Positions 16,471 through 26,108 of a stretch of 46,259 nucleotides of DNA are shown here, piece after piece; positions within the stretch are counted from its first letter, which is position 1, and each line of letters opens with the position of its first letter. Origin of the DNA: Fidelibacterota bacterium (GTDB taxonomy: Bacteria; Fidelibacterota; Marinisomatia; Marinisomatales; UBA1611). A program made the position numbers and the translations under genes. The DNA is taken from contig JABHKE010000160.1 in the NCBI GenBank assembly GCA_018692355.1, forward strand, positions 1 through 46,259, written 5' to 3'. The notes beneath the pieces were generated by a model. It was not told where the DNA came from. It saw only the letters and a program-made list of their open reading frames with translations, and ran no database searches.

Positions 16471-17165
16471 TCCCGGATAAAGCCTTTTATGTGAATCCTC
16501 TTAATGTTAAAGGGAGCACATTTCAATTAGACAAAGCCGAATCTAACCACGCTTCCCGAGTCCTTCGCTTAAAACAGGGAGATGAAATCTGCCTTTTGGA
16601 TGGAGCAGGTATAGGATACCATGCTAAAATAAAATCCATCGAAAATAATATTTCTGGAACAATCAAAGAATCAATACCTGATTTAGGTGAAAACAAATGT
16701 TCAGTTAACTTAGCAACGGCTCTGATCAAACGAGACCGATTTGAACTGCTGTTGGAAAAAGCCACTGAATTAGGTGTGAATAAAATTCAGCCGTTGACAC
16801 TCGAGCGGTGTGTAAAAAAAACTATGAATTTTGAACGAAGCCAAAAGATTGTTATTTCATCTGCAAAGCAGTGTTGCAGAAGTCGGTTCCCAATGCTGCA
16901 TGAGCCAATAGATATGAAAAAATTATTGAAAAATTCGGATGGACAGTTTATTTCCGGGCTTATAGGTGCAGACAAATCATTATCTGAATTGGAATTAGAT
17001 AAAAATGTCACCGTGATTATTGGGCCTGAAGGAGATTTTACAGAAAATGAAATTGGGCAAATGAAAAATGCTGGCGTATTATTTTACAATTTGGGAGGAA
17101 GACGCCTGCGATCAGAAACAGCAGCCTTAAATTCTTTGGCTGTTTTAAATGAACTATTTGATTAG
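16467..17165 (+). CDS. rsmE: 16S rRNA (uracil-1498-N3)-methyltransferase RsmE
   Basis: 232 residues starting at a GTG that overlaps the previous stop (GTGA). RsmE methylates U1498 of 16S rRNA with S-adenosylmethionine. The N-terminal PUA-like part has ESNHASRVLRLKQGDEICLLDG. The SPOUT-type C-terminal knot region has KATELGVNKIQPL, IIGPEGDFTENEIGQ and LGGRRLRSETAALNSLAVL, all diagnostic. One of the clearest assignments in the window. Confidence 0.96.
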   Translation: MIPDKAFYVNPLNVKGSTFQLDKAESNHASRVLRLKQGDEICLLDGAGIGYHAKIKSIENNISGTIKESIPDLGENKCSVNLATALIKRDRFELLLEKATELGVNKIQPLTLERCVKKTMNFERSQKIVISSAKQCCRSRFPMLHEPIDMKKLLKNSDGQFISGLIGADKSLSELELDKNVTVIIGPEGDFTENEIGQMKNAGVLFYNLGGRRLRSETAALNSLAVLNELFD

Positions 17166-17174
17166 GGTGGCATC

Positions 17175-17519
17175 ATGGATGATTGTTTATTTTGCAAAAT
17201 AATTTCCGGGGATATTCCCGCAGACAAAGTATTTGAGAATAAAAGACTTCTCGCATTTAGGGATATTAACCCGGCTGCTCCAACCCATATTTTGATTATC
17301 CCAAAAATCCATATTCCCACTTTGAACGAGTTGGAAACGAAACATAATGAATTAGTGGGAGAATTGGTTCGAACTGCTTCAGAATTGGCAAAACAAGAAG
17401 GAATCGCCGAAGCAGGTTACAGAACGGGATTTAATTGTAATGAAGCTGGTGGACAAACTGTTTTTCATATCCATTTACATTTAATGGGCGGGCGAACATT
17501 TGGGTGGCCTCCTGGTTAA
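17175..17519 (+). CDS. HIT-family nucleotide hydrolase (HinT-like)
   Basis: 114 residues. The N-terminus CLFCKIISGDIPADKVFE and the histidine triad motif HIHLHLMGG are those of HinT/PKCI-type purine nucleoside phosphoramidases; the loop PAAPTHILIIPKIHIPTLNEL is also typical. It starts 9 bp after rsmE. Cytoplasmic housekeeping enzyme. Confidence 0.96.
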   Translation: MDDCLFCKIISGDIPADKVFENKRLLAFRDINPAAPTHILIIPKIHIPTLNELETKHNELVGELVRTASELAKQEGIAEAGYRTGFNCNEAGGQTVFHIHLHLMGGRTFGWPPG

Positions 17520-17567
17520 AATCAACTTTCAACTATGCCCAAATTATTTCATTATATGTATTTTAGT

Positions 17568-17601
17568 TATAATCTCCCTGTGGAATTCTGGATAGAATTC
17601 C
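17568..17601 (+). promoter_or_regulatory. Candidate smc promoter with 20-bp operator-like palindrome
   Basis: A perfect TATAAT lies at 17568-17573 (no good -35 seen). Nine bases further on, around the expected start of transcription, is a perfect palindrome: GGAATTCT (17582-17589), spacer GGAT, AGAATTCC (17594-17601). The smc ATG follows 34 bases later. No T-run follows, so this is not a terminator. A repressor site is plausible; the factor is unknown. Confidence 0.45.
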
Positions 17602-17635
17602 TGTAAATTCATCGACCACATTCTTACCAGCACTC

Positions 17636-20600
17636 ATGTATATATCTGAACTAAAAATGCATGGCTTTAAATCTTTCGCCAATAAGGAAGTCATGAAACT
17701 CGGCCAAGGGATTACCACCGTAGTGGGTCCAAATGGTTGTGGTAAAACTAATATTGTTGACGCCATCCGGTGGGTGTTAGGTGAGCAAAAATACAGCGTA
17801 CTTCGAAGTGGGAAAATGGAAGATGTAATCTTTAATGGTGCCGATGGGACAAAACCACTGGGAGTTTGTGAAGTTTCCATGACTGTACATAACAATGCTG
17901 GTAAACTTCCTTTAGAATATAATGATATCGAAATTGCTCGACGGGTATATCGTAGTGGTGAATCTGAATACTATCTAAATAAAACCCAATGTAGATTGAA
18001 AGATATTATGGATCTTTTCGTAGACACGGGCATGGGCGCTGATGCCTATTCTGTAATTGAATTGAAAATGATTGAACAGATCCTATCAGAAACGGGTGAT
18101 GATCGCAGGAAAATGTTTGAAGAAGCTGCTGGAATTCATAAATATAGAAGCCAACGTAAAACCACATTAAGAAAATTTGAAGCCACACGGACTGATCTAG
18201 AACGGATAAGGGATATCATTGCAGAAGTGGAACAAAGGGTGAATAGTCTGAGGCTGCAACTCAAACGATTCAAACGCCATGCGACCTTAACCGAAACACT
18301 TGAAATAAAGGACCTTGAATTGGCATTTCTCCAGGTTCACAGGTATCAATCTATAGTAGCACCACTTCAGGCAAGAATTGAAGAATTCCAACATTTGAGA
18401 GAATCTAAATCATCCGAATCATCCAAACACGAAAAAGAACTTGAACAATTTCAAACTGCATATAAATCACAGGGAACTGAATTAAACAGTATGCAATCAG
18501 TCATGTCTGATATGAATGATAAACGTGAATCATTGAGAAATAAGATACTTGTTTGGACCGAACAAGGGCGTGGTTCCTTATTAACTGTGGACCGCCTAGA
18601 GAGAGAACGAGGGGCAAACGGTTCAAAGATTGATAGTTTGAAACAATTAAGCCTTGATTTTGACAAAGAAATGAGAGATTTGGTCCCATCAATCGATGCA
18701 AAATTGGAATCCTACAAAATGGAAAAAAATGCATTTGATAAAGTAGATATTTCATACCAAAAAACTGTTCAGAAATTAGATGATGCTCAGAATGATCGAT
18801 GGGAATTGCAACGTAAACTTGCAAATGACAGATCCTTATTTGATAGAACAGAAGCTTTGGTCGATGATAAAGAGATTGCCGTTGGTAAGTTATTGCAGGT
18901 AATCGCAGATTTGCAAAATGAAGAAAAATCACATTCTAATAGTCAAGCCGAATTAAAAAGAAATAAAAAAGAAGCTGAAAAAAATCTATCAATTTCAAAA
19001 TCAAATTTAAAAAAATCAGATTCTAAACTTACATTATTAAAAAGTGATCAAGATTCTATTTCAGAAGAAAAGCATGCTGTTTCTGCACAGATTCAATCCT
19101 TAACAGGACAACGTGAATTTTACAGTGAATTGTTAGAGTCAAGGGAAGGGTTTCCTGAAGGGGCGAAATATGTCTTAGAGAATCCGAGATTGTTTCCAGG
19201 TGTTTTAGGCACTGTAGCAGATATGTTCCAAGTAGATGAAGAATTTCGCGATGCTTTAGAATCTGGATTGGGTGATTTATCCCATTGCTTAATAGCTACA
19301 AATAAAAAAGAAGCTATTTTGACACTTGAAAAAGCCAGGAAAAACCAAGCGGGTGATTTTACAGTAATCCCATTAAAAGAAGCGACAAAACTGAAGACAG
19401 ATTTGAAAAACATTCCAAAAAATAAATTGGTAATAAAGCGTGCATCTGATTTGGTAAAAACGAGTAAAGAATTGGAACCTTTAGCTCATTATTTATTAGG
19501 TAATCTGTTAATTGTAACTGATTTACAAAAGTCACTTCAATCCAAGGACTTTGAAGGGTGGGGGTTAGTTGATCTTTCCGGCGCCTATTCTGGAAGTGAT
19601 TTAATTCTTAAGAGTCGTCAAGTTTCCGAGCATGGCAATTTGATGGGTCGTCAGAAAAAACTGGATTCCATTTCAACTGACCTGCAGAATTTTTTGAATA
19701 AAGAAAAAGAATTAAATAATAAATCAAAAACACTTTTTGATGAAATTCAATCGAATCATTCCGAAGTAAAAGAAAACCTTCACGCGGTAGAAAGTTGTGC
19801 CCAAGTTTTATCTCTACTTGAGACGGAATCAATTCGAAATGAATTCCAACAAACACAGGCTTTTGAAGCGATTCAGTCTGCTAAACAGGAATTAAAAGAA
19901 ACTAAATCATTATTGAAACAATCTAGTCAAGCGTTGAAGTTGCTTCAACCTACCATGGATAAAGCACAGAAAACTCTTGATTCATTTCAATCGAAAGTGG
20001 AAAAATTAAATGAGAACATGTTGGTAGCCAGAAAAGAACGGGACGATTACCAGCAAAAAGTACAAGATATACGGATTAATTTAATCGAATTGCAGACTCG
20101 GAGTGATCAACTCAAGTTTAAGAAATCTTCTGGTGATGAATCTCGAGATGAATTAAATATCCGACAAGAAAGAATAAAAGCTGAAGTTGGAGATCTTCAA
20201 GCAAGAAAAATAGATTTGGATAGAGAAATAATGGATGGTGAAAAAGAATTACAAATATTGAATGCTGAGATTCAGAAACAGCGATCCATCTTAGACTTAA
20301 AACAATCTGTTTATCGTGAAACATACCAAAATATTGAAGAAGTGCAGGCTCGTATTGCTGCGGAACAAAAAAATCGTGAACAGATTCTTGAAGATTTGAA
20401 AAATGCCCAATTAGATGCAACTGAAACAAATCAAATGATTCGATTGGTTGAAGAAAGAATTCGTGATAGATATAATAAAAATGTTCCAAACGAATTGATC
20501 GTTGATGATTCTGAAGAACAGTTGGAAATAGAGATCCATAAAGTTCAAAGGACTTTAGAAAATATTGGTCCAGTGAATATGGCTGTTCAGGATGAACATG

Positions 20601-21157
20601 ATGAAGAAAATGAACGACTTGAAATATTGTTGACCCAAAGAGATGATCTAGTTGAATCTGAAGAAAATCTTCGAGAAACTATTCGCAAAATTGATAAAGT
20701 GGCTCGGAAAAGATTCCAGGAAACTTTTGATATGATTAAGACAAATTTTGAAAAATTATTTCAATTATTTTTCGAAGGAGGCACTGCTTCATTAAAATTA
20801 GTTGGGGATCCTGATCCGCTTGAAGCAGATATTGGAATTGAGGCCCAACCGCCTGGCAAACGAAATACATCCTTACGATTGTTATCCAGTGGAGAAAAAG
20901 CGCTAACGGCGATTTCACTTCTTTTTTCGATATACCAAGTTAAACCAAGCCCGTATTGTATTTTGGATGAGGTAGATGCACCGTTAGATGATGTGAATAT
21001 TCATAAATTCACTCGGGTTCTTTCCAAATTTTGTGATGAAACCCAATTCATCATTGTAACCCATAATAAACTAACTATGGAAATTGCCGACTACATGTAT
21101 GGTGTAACTCAAGAGAAAAAGGGAATTTCACAGCTAGTGTCTGTGAAGTTTGATTAA
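17636..21157 (+). CDS. smc: Chromosome segregation protein SMC
   Basis: 1173 residues, standard for SMC. It is the ATPase arm of the condensin complex that compacts and segregates the chromosome, with partners ScpA and ScpB not encoded here. The N-terminal head has ISELKMHGFKSFA and Walker A GPNGCGKTN (31-39). Long coiled coils flank a hinge at about 505-650 (around GVLGTVADMFQVDEEFRDAL). The C-terminal head has the ABC signature LLSSGEKALTAISLLF and Walker B YCILDEVDAPLDD. It starts 116 bp after the HIT gene, behind its own promoter-like region. Confidence 0.97.
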   Translation: MYISELKMHGFKSFANKEVMKLGQGITTVVGPNGCGKTNIVDAIRWVLGEQKYSVLRSGKMEDVIFNGADGTKPLGVCEVSMTVHNNAGKLPLEYNDIEIARRVYRSGESEYYLNKTQCRLKDIMDLFVDTGMGADAYSVIELKMIEQILSETGDDRRKMFEEAAGIHKYRSQRKTTLRKFEATRTDLERIRDIIAEVEQRVNSLRLQLKRFKRHATLTETLEIKDLELAFLQVHRYQSIVAPLQARIEEFQHLRESKSSESSKHEKELEQFQTAYKSQGTELNSMQSVMSDMNDKRESLRNKILVWTEQGRGSLLTVDRLERERGANGSKIDSLKQLSLDFDKEMRDLVPSIDAKLESYKMEKNAFDKVDISYQKTVQKLDDAQNDRWELQRKLANDRSLFDRTEALVDDKEIAVGKLLQVIADLQNEEKSHSNSQAELKRNKKEAEKNLSISKSNLKKSDSKLTLLKSDQDSISEEKHAVSAQIQSLTGQREFYSELLESREGFPEGAKYVLENPRLFPGVLGTVADMFQVDEEFRDALESGLGDLSHCLIATNKKEAILTLEKARKNQAGDFTVIPLKEATKLKTDLKNIPKNKLVIKRASDLVKTSKELEPLAHYLLGNLLIVTDLQKSLQSKDFEGWGLVDLSGAYSGSDLILKSRQVSEHGNLMGRQKKLDSISTDLQNFLNKEKELNNKSKTLFDEIQSNHSEVKENLHAVESCAQVLSLLETESIRNEFQQTQAFEAIQSAKQELKETKSLLKQSSQALKLLQPTMDKAQKTLDSFQSKVEKLNENMLVARKERDDYQQKVQDIRINLIELQTRSDQLKFKKSSGDESRDELNIRQERIKAEVGDLQARKIDLDREIMDGEKELQILNAEIQKQRSILDLKQSVYRETYQNIEEVQARIAAEQKNREQILEDLKNAQLDATETNQMIRLVEERIRDRYNKNVPNELIVDDSEEQLEIEIHKVQRTLENIGPVNMAVQDEHDEENERLEILLTQRDDLVESEENLRETIRKIDKVARKRFQETFDMIKTNFEKLFQLFFEGGTASLKLVGDPDPLEADIGIEAQPPGKRNTSLRLLSSGEKALTAISLLFSIYQVKPSPYCILDEVDAPLDDVNIHKFTRVLSKFCDETQFIIVTHNKLTMEIADYMYGVTQEKKGISQLVSVKFD

Positions 21158-21158
21158 A

Positions 21159-22214
21159 ATGAATGATATTTTTGAATTAATCCAGTCGAATCAGCTAATG
21201 AATACCTGGTTTATACCTGCGACCATCGTTTTTATAGGTATAGTGTTGGGAATGATATTTAAACAGGTTGTCCATACTCGCCTTAAAAAAGCAGCTTTAA
21301 GGTCTGAATGGGAAGGGGACGACATAATTCTGCATGCAGTTGAATCACAGATTGTTCTTTGGTTTTTTTGGGCTGCATTATCTCTGGCGCTCCGTGATGT
21401 TGAAATTGCTGAACCTTTTGGACTGTATGTTTCCAACTTCCTGATTATTATCTTGATGGCATCTATCACACATGCATCCGCAAAATTAATTGTTGGTTTA
21501 CTTGATCTCTGGTCAAAAAAACAAGGAGGTGGATTCCCATCAACGACTATGTTTACCAATTTTGTGTGGATCACGGTCTACAGTATTGGTCTTCTCGTTA
21601 TTTTGGATGCTTTAGACATTTCAATCGCGCCGATGCTCACGGCTTTGGGTATTGGTGGCTTGGCTGTTTCTCTTGCACTCAAGGATACACTTACTGATGT
21701 ATTTGCCGGTCTCCATATTTTATTGAGTAAAAAAGTTCAACCAGGCGATTTTGTTAGTTTAGATTCTGGTGAAATGGGATATATACAAAATATTACCTGG
21801 CGGAATACGAAAATGCTTGAGCGGACAAACAATATAATTCATATTCCAAATACGAAATTGTCCAAAGCTGTCATCAAGAATTATGACAGTGGTGATCCCA
21901 GCTTTTCAGTGAAGATTCCAGTGGGAGTTGGATATGATTCTGATTTGGATGTGGTTGAACGCGTAGTGATGGAAGTAGCCAACGATCTCCATCAAAATAT
22001 GAATGAAATGAATAAACAATCGACACCATCATTTAAGTTTAGAGGATTTGGGCAATCTAGTATTGATTTCATGGTTTATTTCCGTGGGAATAAATACGGT
22101 GATCAGAACCCCATTATTCATGCGTTTGTCAAAAAACTACATAAACGTTTCAATGAGGAAGGTATCGAGATCCCATTTCCCATGCGGACTGTGATCCAGC
22201 GTTCCGAACCATAG
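21159..22214 (+). CDS. MscS-family mechanosensitive channel
   Basis: 351 residues from the ATG at 21159, 1 bp after the smc stop; the TTG at 21150 lies within smc. Three or four N-terminal membrane segments precede the pore helix with the MscS pattern ALGIGGLAVSLALKDTLTDVFAG, then the beta domain start QPGDFVSLDSG and WRNTKMLERTNNIIHIPN. It should open under membrane tension to release solutes in hypo-osmotic shock. Inner membrane. Confidence 0.93.
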   Translation: MNDIFELIQSNQLMNTWFIPATIVFIGIVLGMIFKQVVHTRLKKAALRSEWEGDDIILHAVESQIVLWFFWAALSLALRDVEIAEPFGLYVSNFLIIILMASITHASAKLIVGLLDLWSKKQGGGFPSTTMFTNFVWITVYSIGLLVILDALDISIAPMLTALGIGGLAVSLALKDTLTDVFAGLHILLSKKVQPGDFVSLDSGEMGYIQNITWRNTKMLERTNNIIHIPNTKLSKAVIKNYDSGDPSFSVKIPVGVGYDSDLDVVERVVMEVANDLHQNMNEMNKQSTPSFKFRGFGQSSIDFMVYFRGNKYGDQNPIIHAFVKKLHKRFNEEGIEIPFPMRTVIQRSEP

Positions 22215-22580
22215 ATGAAAACCTGGCTGATTGTTGGGGCATCCCTGGCTGGATTAGCCGTCTTACTAGGCGCATTCGGTGCCCATGTTTTAAAATCTAA
22301 AGTCTCGCAAGAAGATCTTGCTATTTTTGAGACCGGTGTTCGATATCATTTGTACCATGCGCTTGGACTATTAATAATTGGTGCGATTGGTTTCCAGGTT
22401 TCCCAAGATATCATTCAAATACCTGCTACTCTCATCACCGCTGGTATCGTCATTTTTTCCGGGAGTCTTTATTTGTTGGTATTTACCAATATACGATGGT
22501 TTGGAGCAATCACGCCCATCGGTGGACTTTGTCTTATCGCTGGTTGGTTTCTTCTGGTATATAATCTTTATAAATCGTAA
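22215..22580 (+). CDS. DUF423 (YgdD-like) membrane protein
   Basis: 121 residues with four membrane segments. The motif LLGAFGAHVLKSKVS followed by FETGVRYHLYHALGLL is the hallmark of DUF423/YgdD, and RWFGAITPIGGLCLIAGW near the end fits too. ATG directly follows the MscS stop. Function of the family is not established. Confidence 0.9.
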   Translation: MKTWLIVGASLAGLAVLLGAFGAHVLKSKVSQEDLAIFETGVRYHLYHALGLLIIGAIGFQVSQDIIQIPATLITAGIVIFSGSLYLLVFTNIRWFGAITPIGGLCLIAGWFLLVYNLYKS

Positions 22581-22591
22581 TACATACTAGC

Positions 22592-23926
22592 ATGTCATCG
22601 CCAAAGCGTGTATTAGGGCTATTTGATGCCACATCAATGGTCACTGGAAATATGATTGGTTCAGGGATTTTTCTGCTGGCAGGATACGCTGCAGCGCCCG
22701 TCCCTAACGATTTTACCTTGATCATGGCCTGGATTGGTGGTGGATTCATGGCATTACTGGGTGCATTCGCCATTGCAGAATTATCCACTCGATTTCCTGA
22801 AACCGGTGGAGATTTTTTGTATTTACATAAGGTTTATGGTCCGTTTCCTGCATTTTTGTATGGGTGGATGAGTCTCGTTATTTTTGAGACAGGATCCATT
22901 GCAGTTTTGGCACTTTTCTCTGCGAAATATTTTCAACAGTTCTTTCCAGGATCAATGGTACTGCCCGTTCCAATGCTCGCCACAATTTTGGTGTTGGGTT
23001 TTTCCGGGATTCATTGTTTAAGAGTGGAGGTTGGTTCCCGTTTTCAATCCATCCTTACCGTGTTCAAAATAGTCGGAATATTTCTCATGGTGTTTCTATT
23101 ATTTGGTGGAGAAAGTACAGTTATGCCATCATCAAGTACAGTTATACAAAGGGATAATCCATTCATGGGCTTTTCCCGTGCCTTGATTCCCATATTTTTT
23201 GCCTATACAGGCTGGAATGTGGCAGGTTATATCGGTGGCGAAATTCAAAACCCAAGAAAGACTCTCCCCATGGCATTGATTGGTGGAACAGTCCTTACAA
23301 CCATCATTTATGTGATTGTGAATTTATCTTTTCTAAAAGCGACCGGATTATCTGGAATCCAGGGACAAGAAATGGCACCTTTAATTGCTTTGAAAGCTGT
23401 CGGAGCAGAAAAATGGACACACTTTTTATCTATTTTGATTTTCGTCAGTGTATCCAGTTCTTTATCCATTACCATTCAAACGGCTGGTGCACGAGTAATT
23501 CAATCCATGGGTGAAAAAGGTGTGTTTTTTCAATTTACCGGTAAAGTACACAACAAATTCAAAACTCCGATAAATGCTATTCTGGTTCAGGCAGTTTGGA
23601 CAATTGTACTTATGTTCGTATTGGATATCGAAAGTTTGGTAGATGCATCTACGGTGGTCATGATCATGTTTTCTGCATTGTCGATATCTACATTATTAAA
23701 GGTGAATAAAACAGATTTAACTCCTAAAGAAAATGAAAATATTTATAGGACACCTTTTTTCCCATTTGTACCCGTCGTTTATGTATTGAGTGCAATTTAT
23801 GTGAGTTGGGGTGTGATACAATTCCACTTATCACAAGGTAGTATTTTACCCGTATGGGGATTAGCTTTCCTCTTCATAGGATGCGTGGTGTATTTAATTT
23901 GGCAAAAATGGGTTTTGAAAAAATAA
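22592..23926 (+). CDS. APC-superfamily amino acid/polyamine permease
   Basis: 444 residues with about 12 membrane segments. The first has the APC consensus MVTGNMIGSGIFLLAG (GSGIF binds the substrate carboxyl), followed by GAFAIAELSTRFPETGGDFLYL and FFAYTGWNVAGYIGGEIQNPRKTLP. Likely imports or exchanges amino acids; substrate unknown. It overlaps or abuts ahcY downstream depending on the start chosen for that gene. Confidence 0.9.
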   Translation: MSSPKRVLGLFDATSMVTGNMIGSGIFLLAGYAAAPVPNDFTLIMAWIGGGFMALLGAFAIAELSTRFPETGGDFLYLHKVYGPFPAFLYGWMSLVIFETGSIAVLALFSAKYFQQFFPGSMVLPVPMLATILVLGFSGIHCLRVEVGSRFQSILTVFKIVGIFLMVFLLFGGESTVMPSSSTVIQRDNPFMGFSRALIPIFFAYTGWNVAGYIGGEIQNPRKTLPMALIGGTVLTTIIYVIVNLSFLKATGLSGIQGQEMAPLIALKAVGAEKWTHFLSILIFVSVSSSLSITIQTAGARVIQSMGEKGVFFQFTGKVHNKFKTPINAILVQAVWTIVLMFVLDIESLVDASTVVMIMFSALSISTLLKVNKTDLTPKENENIYRTPFFPFVPVVYVLSAIYVSWGVIQFHLSQGSILPVWGLAFLFIGCVVYLIWQKWVLKK

Positions 23927-23931
23927 GTAGA

Positions 23932-25203
23932 ATGGAGATTCATTCATTGGTAACGGAAGGGAAAAAACGTTTATCATGGGCTGAAAGTAATATGCCAGTA
24001 TTGGCTTCAATTCGCCAACGATTTGAAAATGAGAAACCTCTTCAGGGAATAAATATTGGTGTCGCGCTTCATCTTGAGAAAAAGACCGGAATCTTATTGC
24101 GAACATTGGTTGCAGGTGGAGCACATCTATCCGCCGCATCTTGCAATCCACTCACAACTGATGATTCTATTGCGGGAGCATTAGCTGAAGAAATGGATGT
24201 GTTTGCCTGGGCAAACCAAACAGAAGCGGAATATTATAATTGTCTGGAATCTGTAATTGCATCTAAACCTCAAATAACCATCGATGATGGCTGCGATCTA
24301 ATTTATTTACTTCATACAAAACATGCAGAAGCTTTGGACAATGTCATTGGAGGATGTGAAGAAACCACAACAGGCATTTTACGATTAGAAGCAATGCACA
24401 GTGATGGTGTATTAAAGGTGCCGGTGATGGCCGTTAATAATGCCCATTCAAAATATTTATTCGATAATCGATACGGGACCGGCCAAAGTGTCATTGAAGG
24501 AATATTATCTGCAACGAATACACTGATTGCTGGGAAAACAGTTGTAGTGGTGGGGTATGGCTGGTGCGGCCGCGGAATTGCAAATCGATTAAAAGGCTTG
24601 GGTGCCAAGGTGATTGTTATTGAATCTGCCACGACAAATAAAGGGTCGTCTTCCGGGTACCATCGAGCATTGGAAGCGTCTTATGACGGTTGCTGGGTTA
24701 TGTCCATGAAGGATGCAGCATCACATGGTGATATTTTTATCACAGCAACGGGGAATAAACATGTGATTTCCGGAGAACACTTTTCCCAAATGAAAGATGG
24801 GGCTGTCCTTGCAAATTCTGGCCATTTTAATCATGAAATCGATTTGGACGCCCTTGAATCAAAATCTGAATCAAAAGAAACTATTCTTACTAACGTAGAA
24901 AAATATGCCATGAAAAATGGTAAAAATATTATTTTATTGGCCCAAGGGAGATTAGTGAATTTAGCGCAGCCAACGGGACAGGGGCATCCCATTGAAATAA
25001 TGGATGGAAGTTTTGGAGTACAGGCACTTTGCGTGGAATATTTAGCAAAGCGTGGTGACGATCTAAAATCAGGTGTTTATAATGTTCCCATAGAGATTGA
25101 TAATGATGTGGCCAGAATCGCATTGGAATCACAAGGAATTATTTTAGATAAACCAACAGATGAACAGGAAAAATACACTAAAACTTGGAAGGAAGGCACC
25201 TAG
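23932..25203 (+). CDS. ahcY: S-adenosylhomocysteinase, archaeal-type
   Basis: 423 residues from the ATG at 23932; an ATG at 23908 is also possible and would overlap the permease by 19 bp. It hydrolyses S-adenosylhomocysteine to homocysteine and adenosine with bound NAD. Motifs: CNPLTTDDSIAGAL, IDDGCDLIYLLH, the catalytic Lys/Asp segment HSKYLFDNRYGTGQS, NAD-binding GYGWCGRGIANRLKGLGA, and VLANSGHFNHEID. The YGTGQS version and the missing C-terminal Lys-Tyr tail match the short archaeal/Thermotoga-type form rather than the eukaryote/proteobacterial one. Paired with the homocysteine methyltransferase next door. Confidence 0.93.
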   Translation: MEIHSLVTEGKKRLSWAESNMPVLASIRQRFENEKPLQGINIGVALHLEKKTGILLRTLVAGGAHLSAASCNPLTTDDSIAGALAEEMDVFAWANQTEAEYYNCLESVIASKPQITIDDGCDLIYLLHTKHAEALDNVIGGCEETTTGILRLEAMHSDGVLKVPVMAVNNAHSKYLFDNRYGTGQSVIEGILSATNTLIAGKTVVVVGYGWCGRGIANRLKGLGAKVIVIESATTNKGSSSGYHRALEASYDGCWVMSMKDAASHGDIFITATGNKHVISGEHFSQMKDGAVLANSGHFNHEIDLDALESKSESKETILTNVEKYAMKNGKNIILLAQGRLVNLAQPTGQGHPIEIMDGSFGVQALCVEYLAKRGDDLKSGVYNVPIEIDNDVARIALESQGIILDKPTDEQEKYTKTWKEGT

Positions 25204-25214
25204 CGCTCAAAATA

Positions 25215-26108
25215 ATGAAACGAATTATACCGAAAATATTAGACGGGGCGATGGGAACAGAATTAGCAAAACGCGATGTGGATATTCCCCTGCCTTTATG
25301 GTCAGCTGATGCCAATGTGACCCACCCAAACATTGTGAAGGATATTCATATTGATTATATCAAAGCTGGCGCAGATATTATTACGACAAATACATTTCGG
25401 ACAACGAGTTATTCTTACCAAAAAGCGGGTTATTCTCCCCAAAGAGCAAGAGAACGAGCCCATGATAGTTTAAGATCGGCAGTTGAAATGGCACAGATTG
25501 CCGCTGGAGATTCTACACAAATTGTAGGATCTATAACATCCATAGACGATTGTTACTCTCCAGAATTATTCCCGGGAAAAGGTGCTGCGCAAGATACCTA
25601 TGGGGAAGTCATAGAGTGGTTCAATAATTCAGGCATCAATCACCTTATTTTCGAAACGATGGGGCATTTAGAAGAAATCCAAATTGCGTTGGAAATGAGT
25701 CAAAATGCTCAAATGAATCTATGGGTGAGTCTTATTTTGAAAAATGGAAATCAAATTCGAAATGGTGAATCCATAGAAGAGACAGTGAACCTGATAAAAA
25801 AATATTCAGTTTCATGTTTACTGATTAATTGCAATCGAGTTGAAACCATTCATAAAGGGATTGATAACTTCTTAACATTTTGGAGAAATGATTGGGGCGT
25901 TTACCCGAATTTAGGGAAAACCGATTTCGATAATGATTATTTTGAATTAATAAATAGTGATAATTTTAGAGAAGCTATGCTAAGTTATTTAGATCTTTCT
26001 CCCTCCGTAATTGGCGCATGTTGTGGATCAACTCCTGAACATATCCATTTATTAAAAAAACTCTTAACAAATAAAGATAAAAATGAAATTAAAAATCAAA
26101 CCATTTGA
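25215..26108 (+). CDS. Homocysteine S-methyltransferase family protein
   Basis: 297 residues from the ATG at 25215. A stand-alone zinc domain of the type found in BHMT, MmuM and the N-terminal part of MetH, which methylates homocysteine to methionine. Seen: ILDGAMGTELAKRDVDI, GADIITTNTFRTT, and the three zinc cysteines (LLINCNR, then GACCGSTPEHI near the C-terminus). The methyl donor (S-methylmethionine, betaine or a folate/corrinoid route) cannot be read. Next to ahcY it completes S-adenosylmethionine recycling. It overlaps dut by 26 bp. Confidence 0.9.
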   Translation: MKRIIPKILDGAMGTELAKRDVDIPLPLWSADANVTHPNIVKDIHIDYIKAGADIITTNTFRTTSYSYQKAGYSPQRARERAHDSLRSAVEMAQIAAGDSTQIVGSITSIDDCYSPELFPGKGAAQDTYGEVIEWFNNSGINHLIFETMGHLEEIQIALEMSQNAQMNLWVSLILKNGNQIRNGESIEETVNLIKKYSVSCLLINCNRVETIHKGIDNFLTFWRNDWGVYPNLGKTDFDNDYFELINSDNFREAMLSYLDLSPSVIGACCGSTPEHIHLLKKLLTNKDKNEIKNQTI

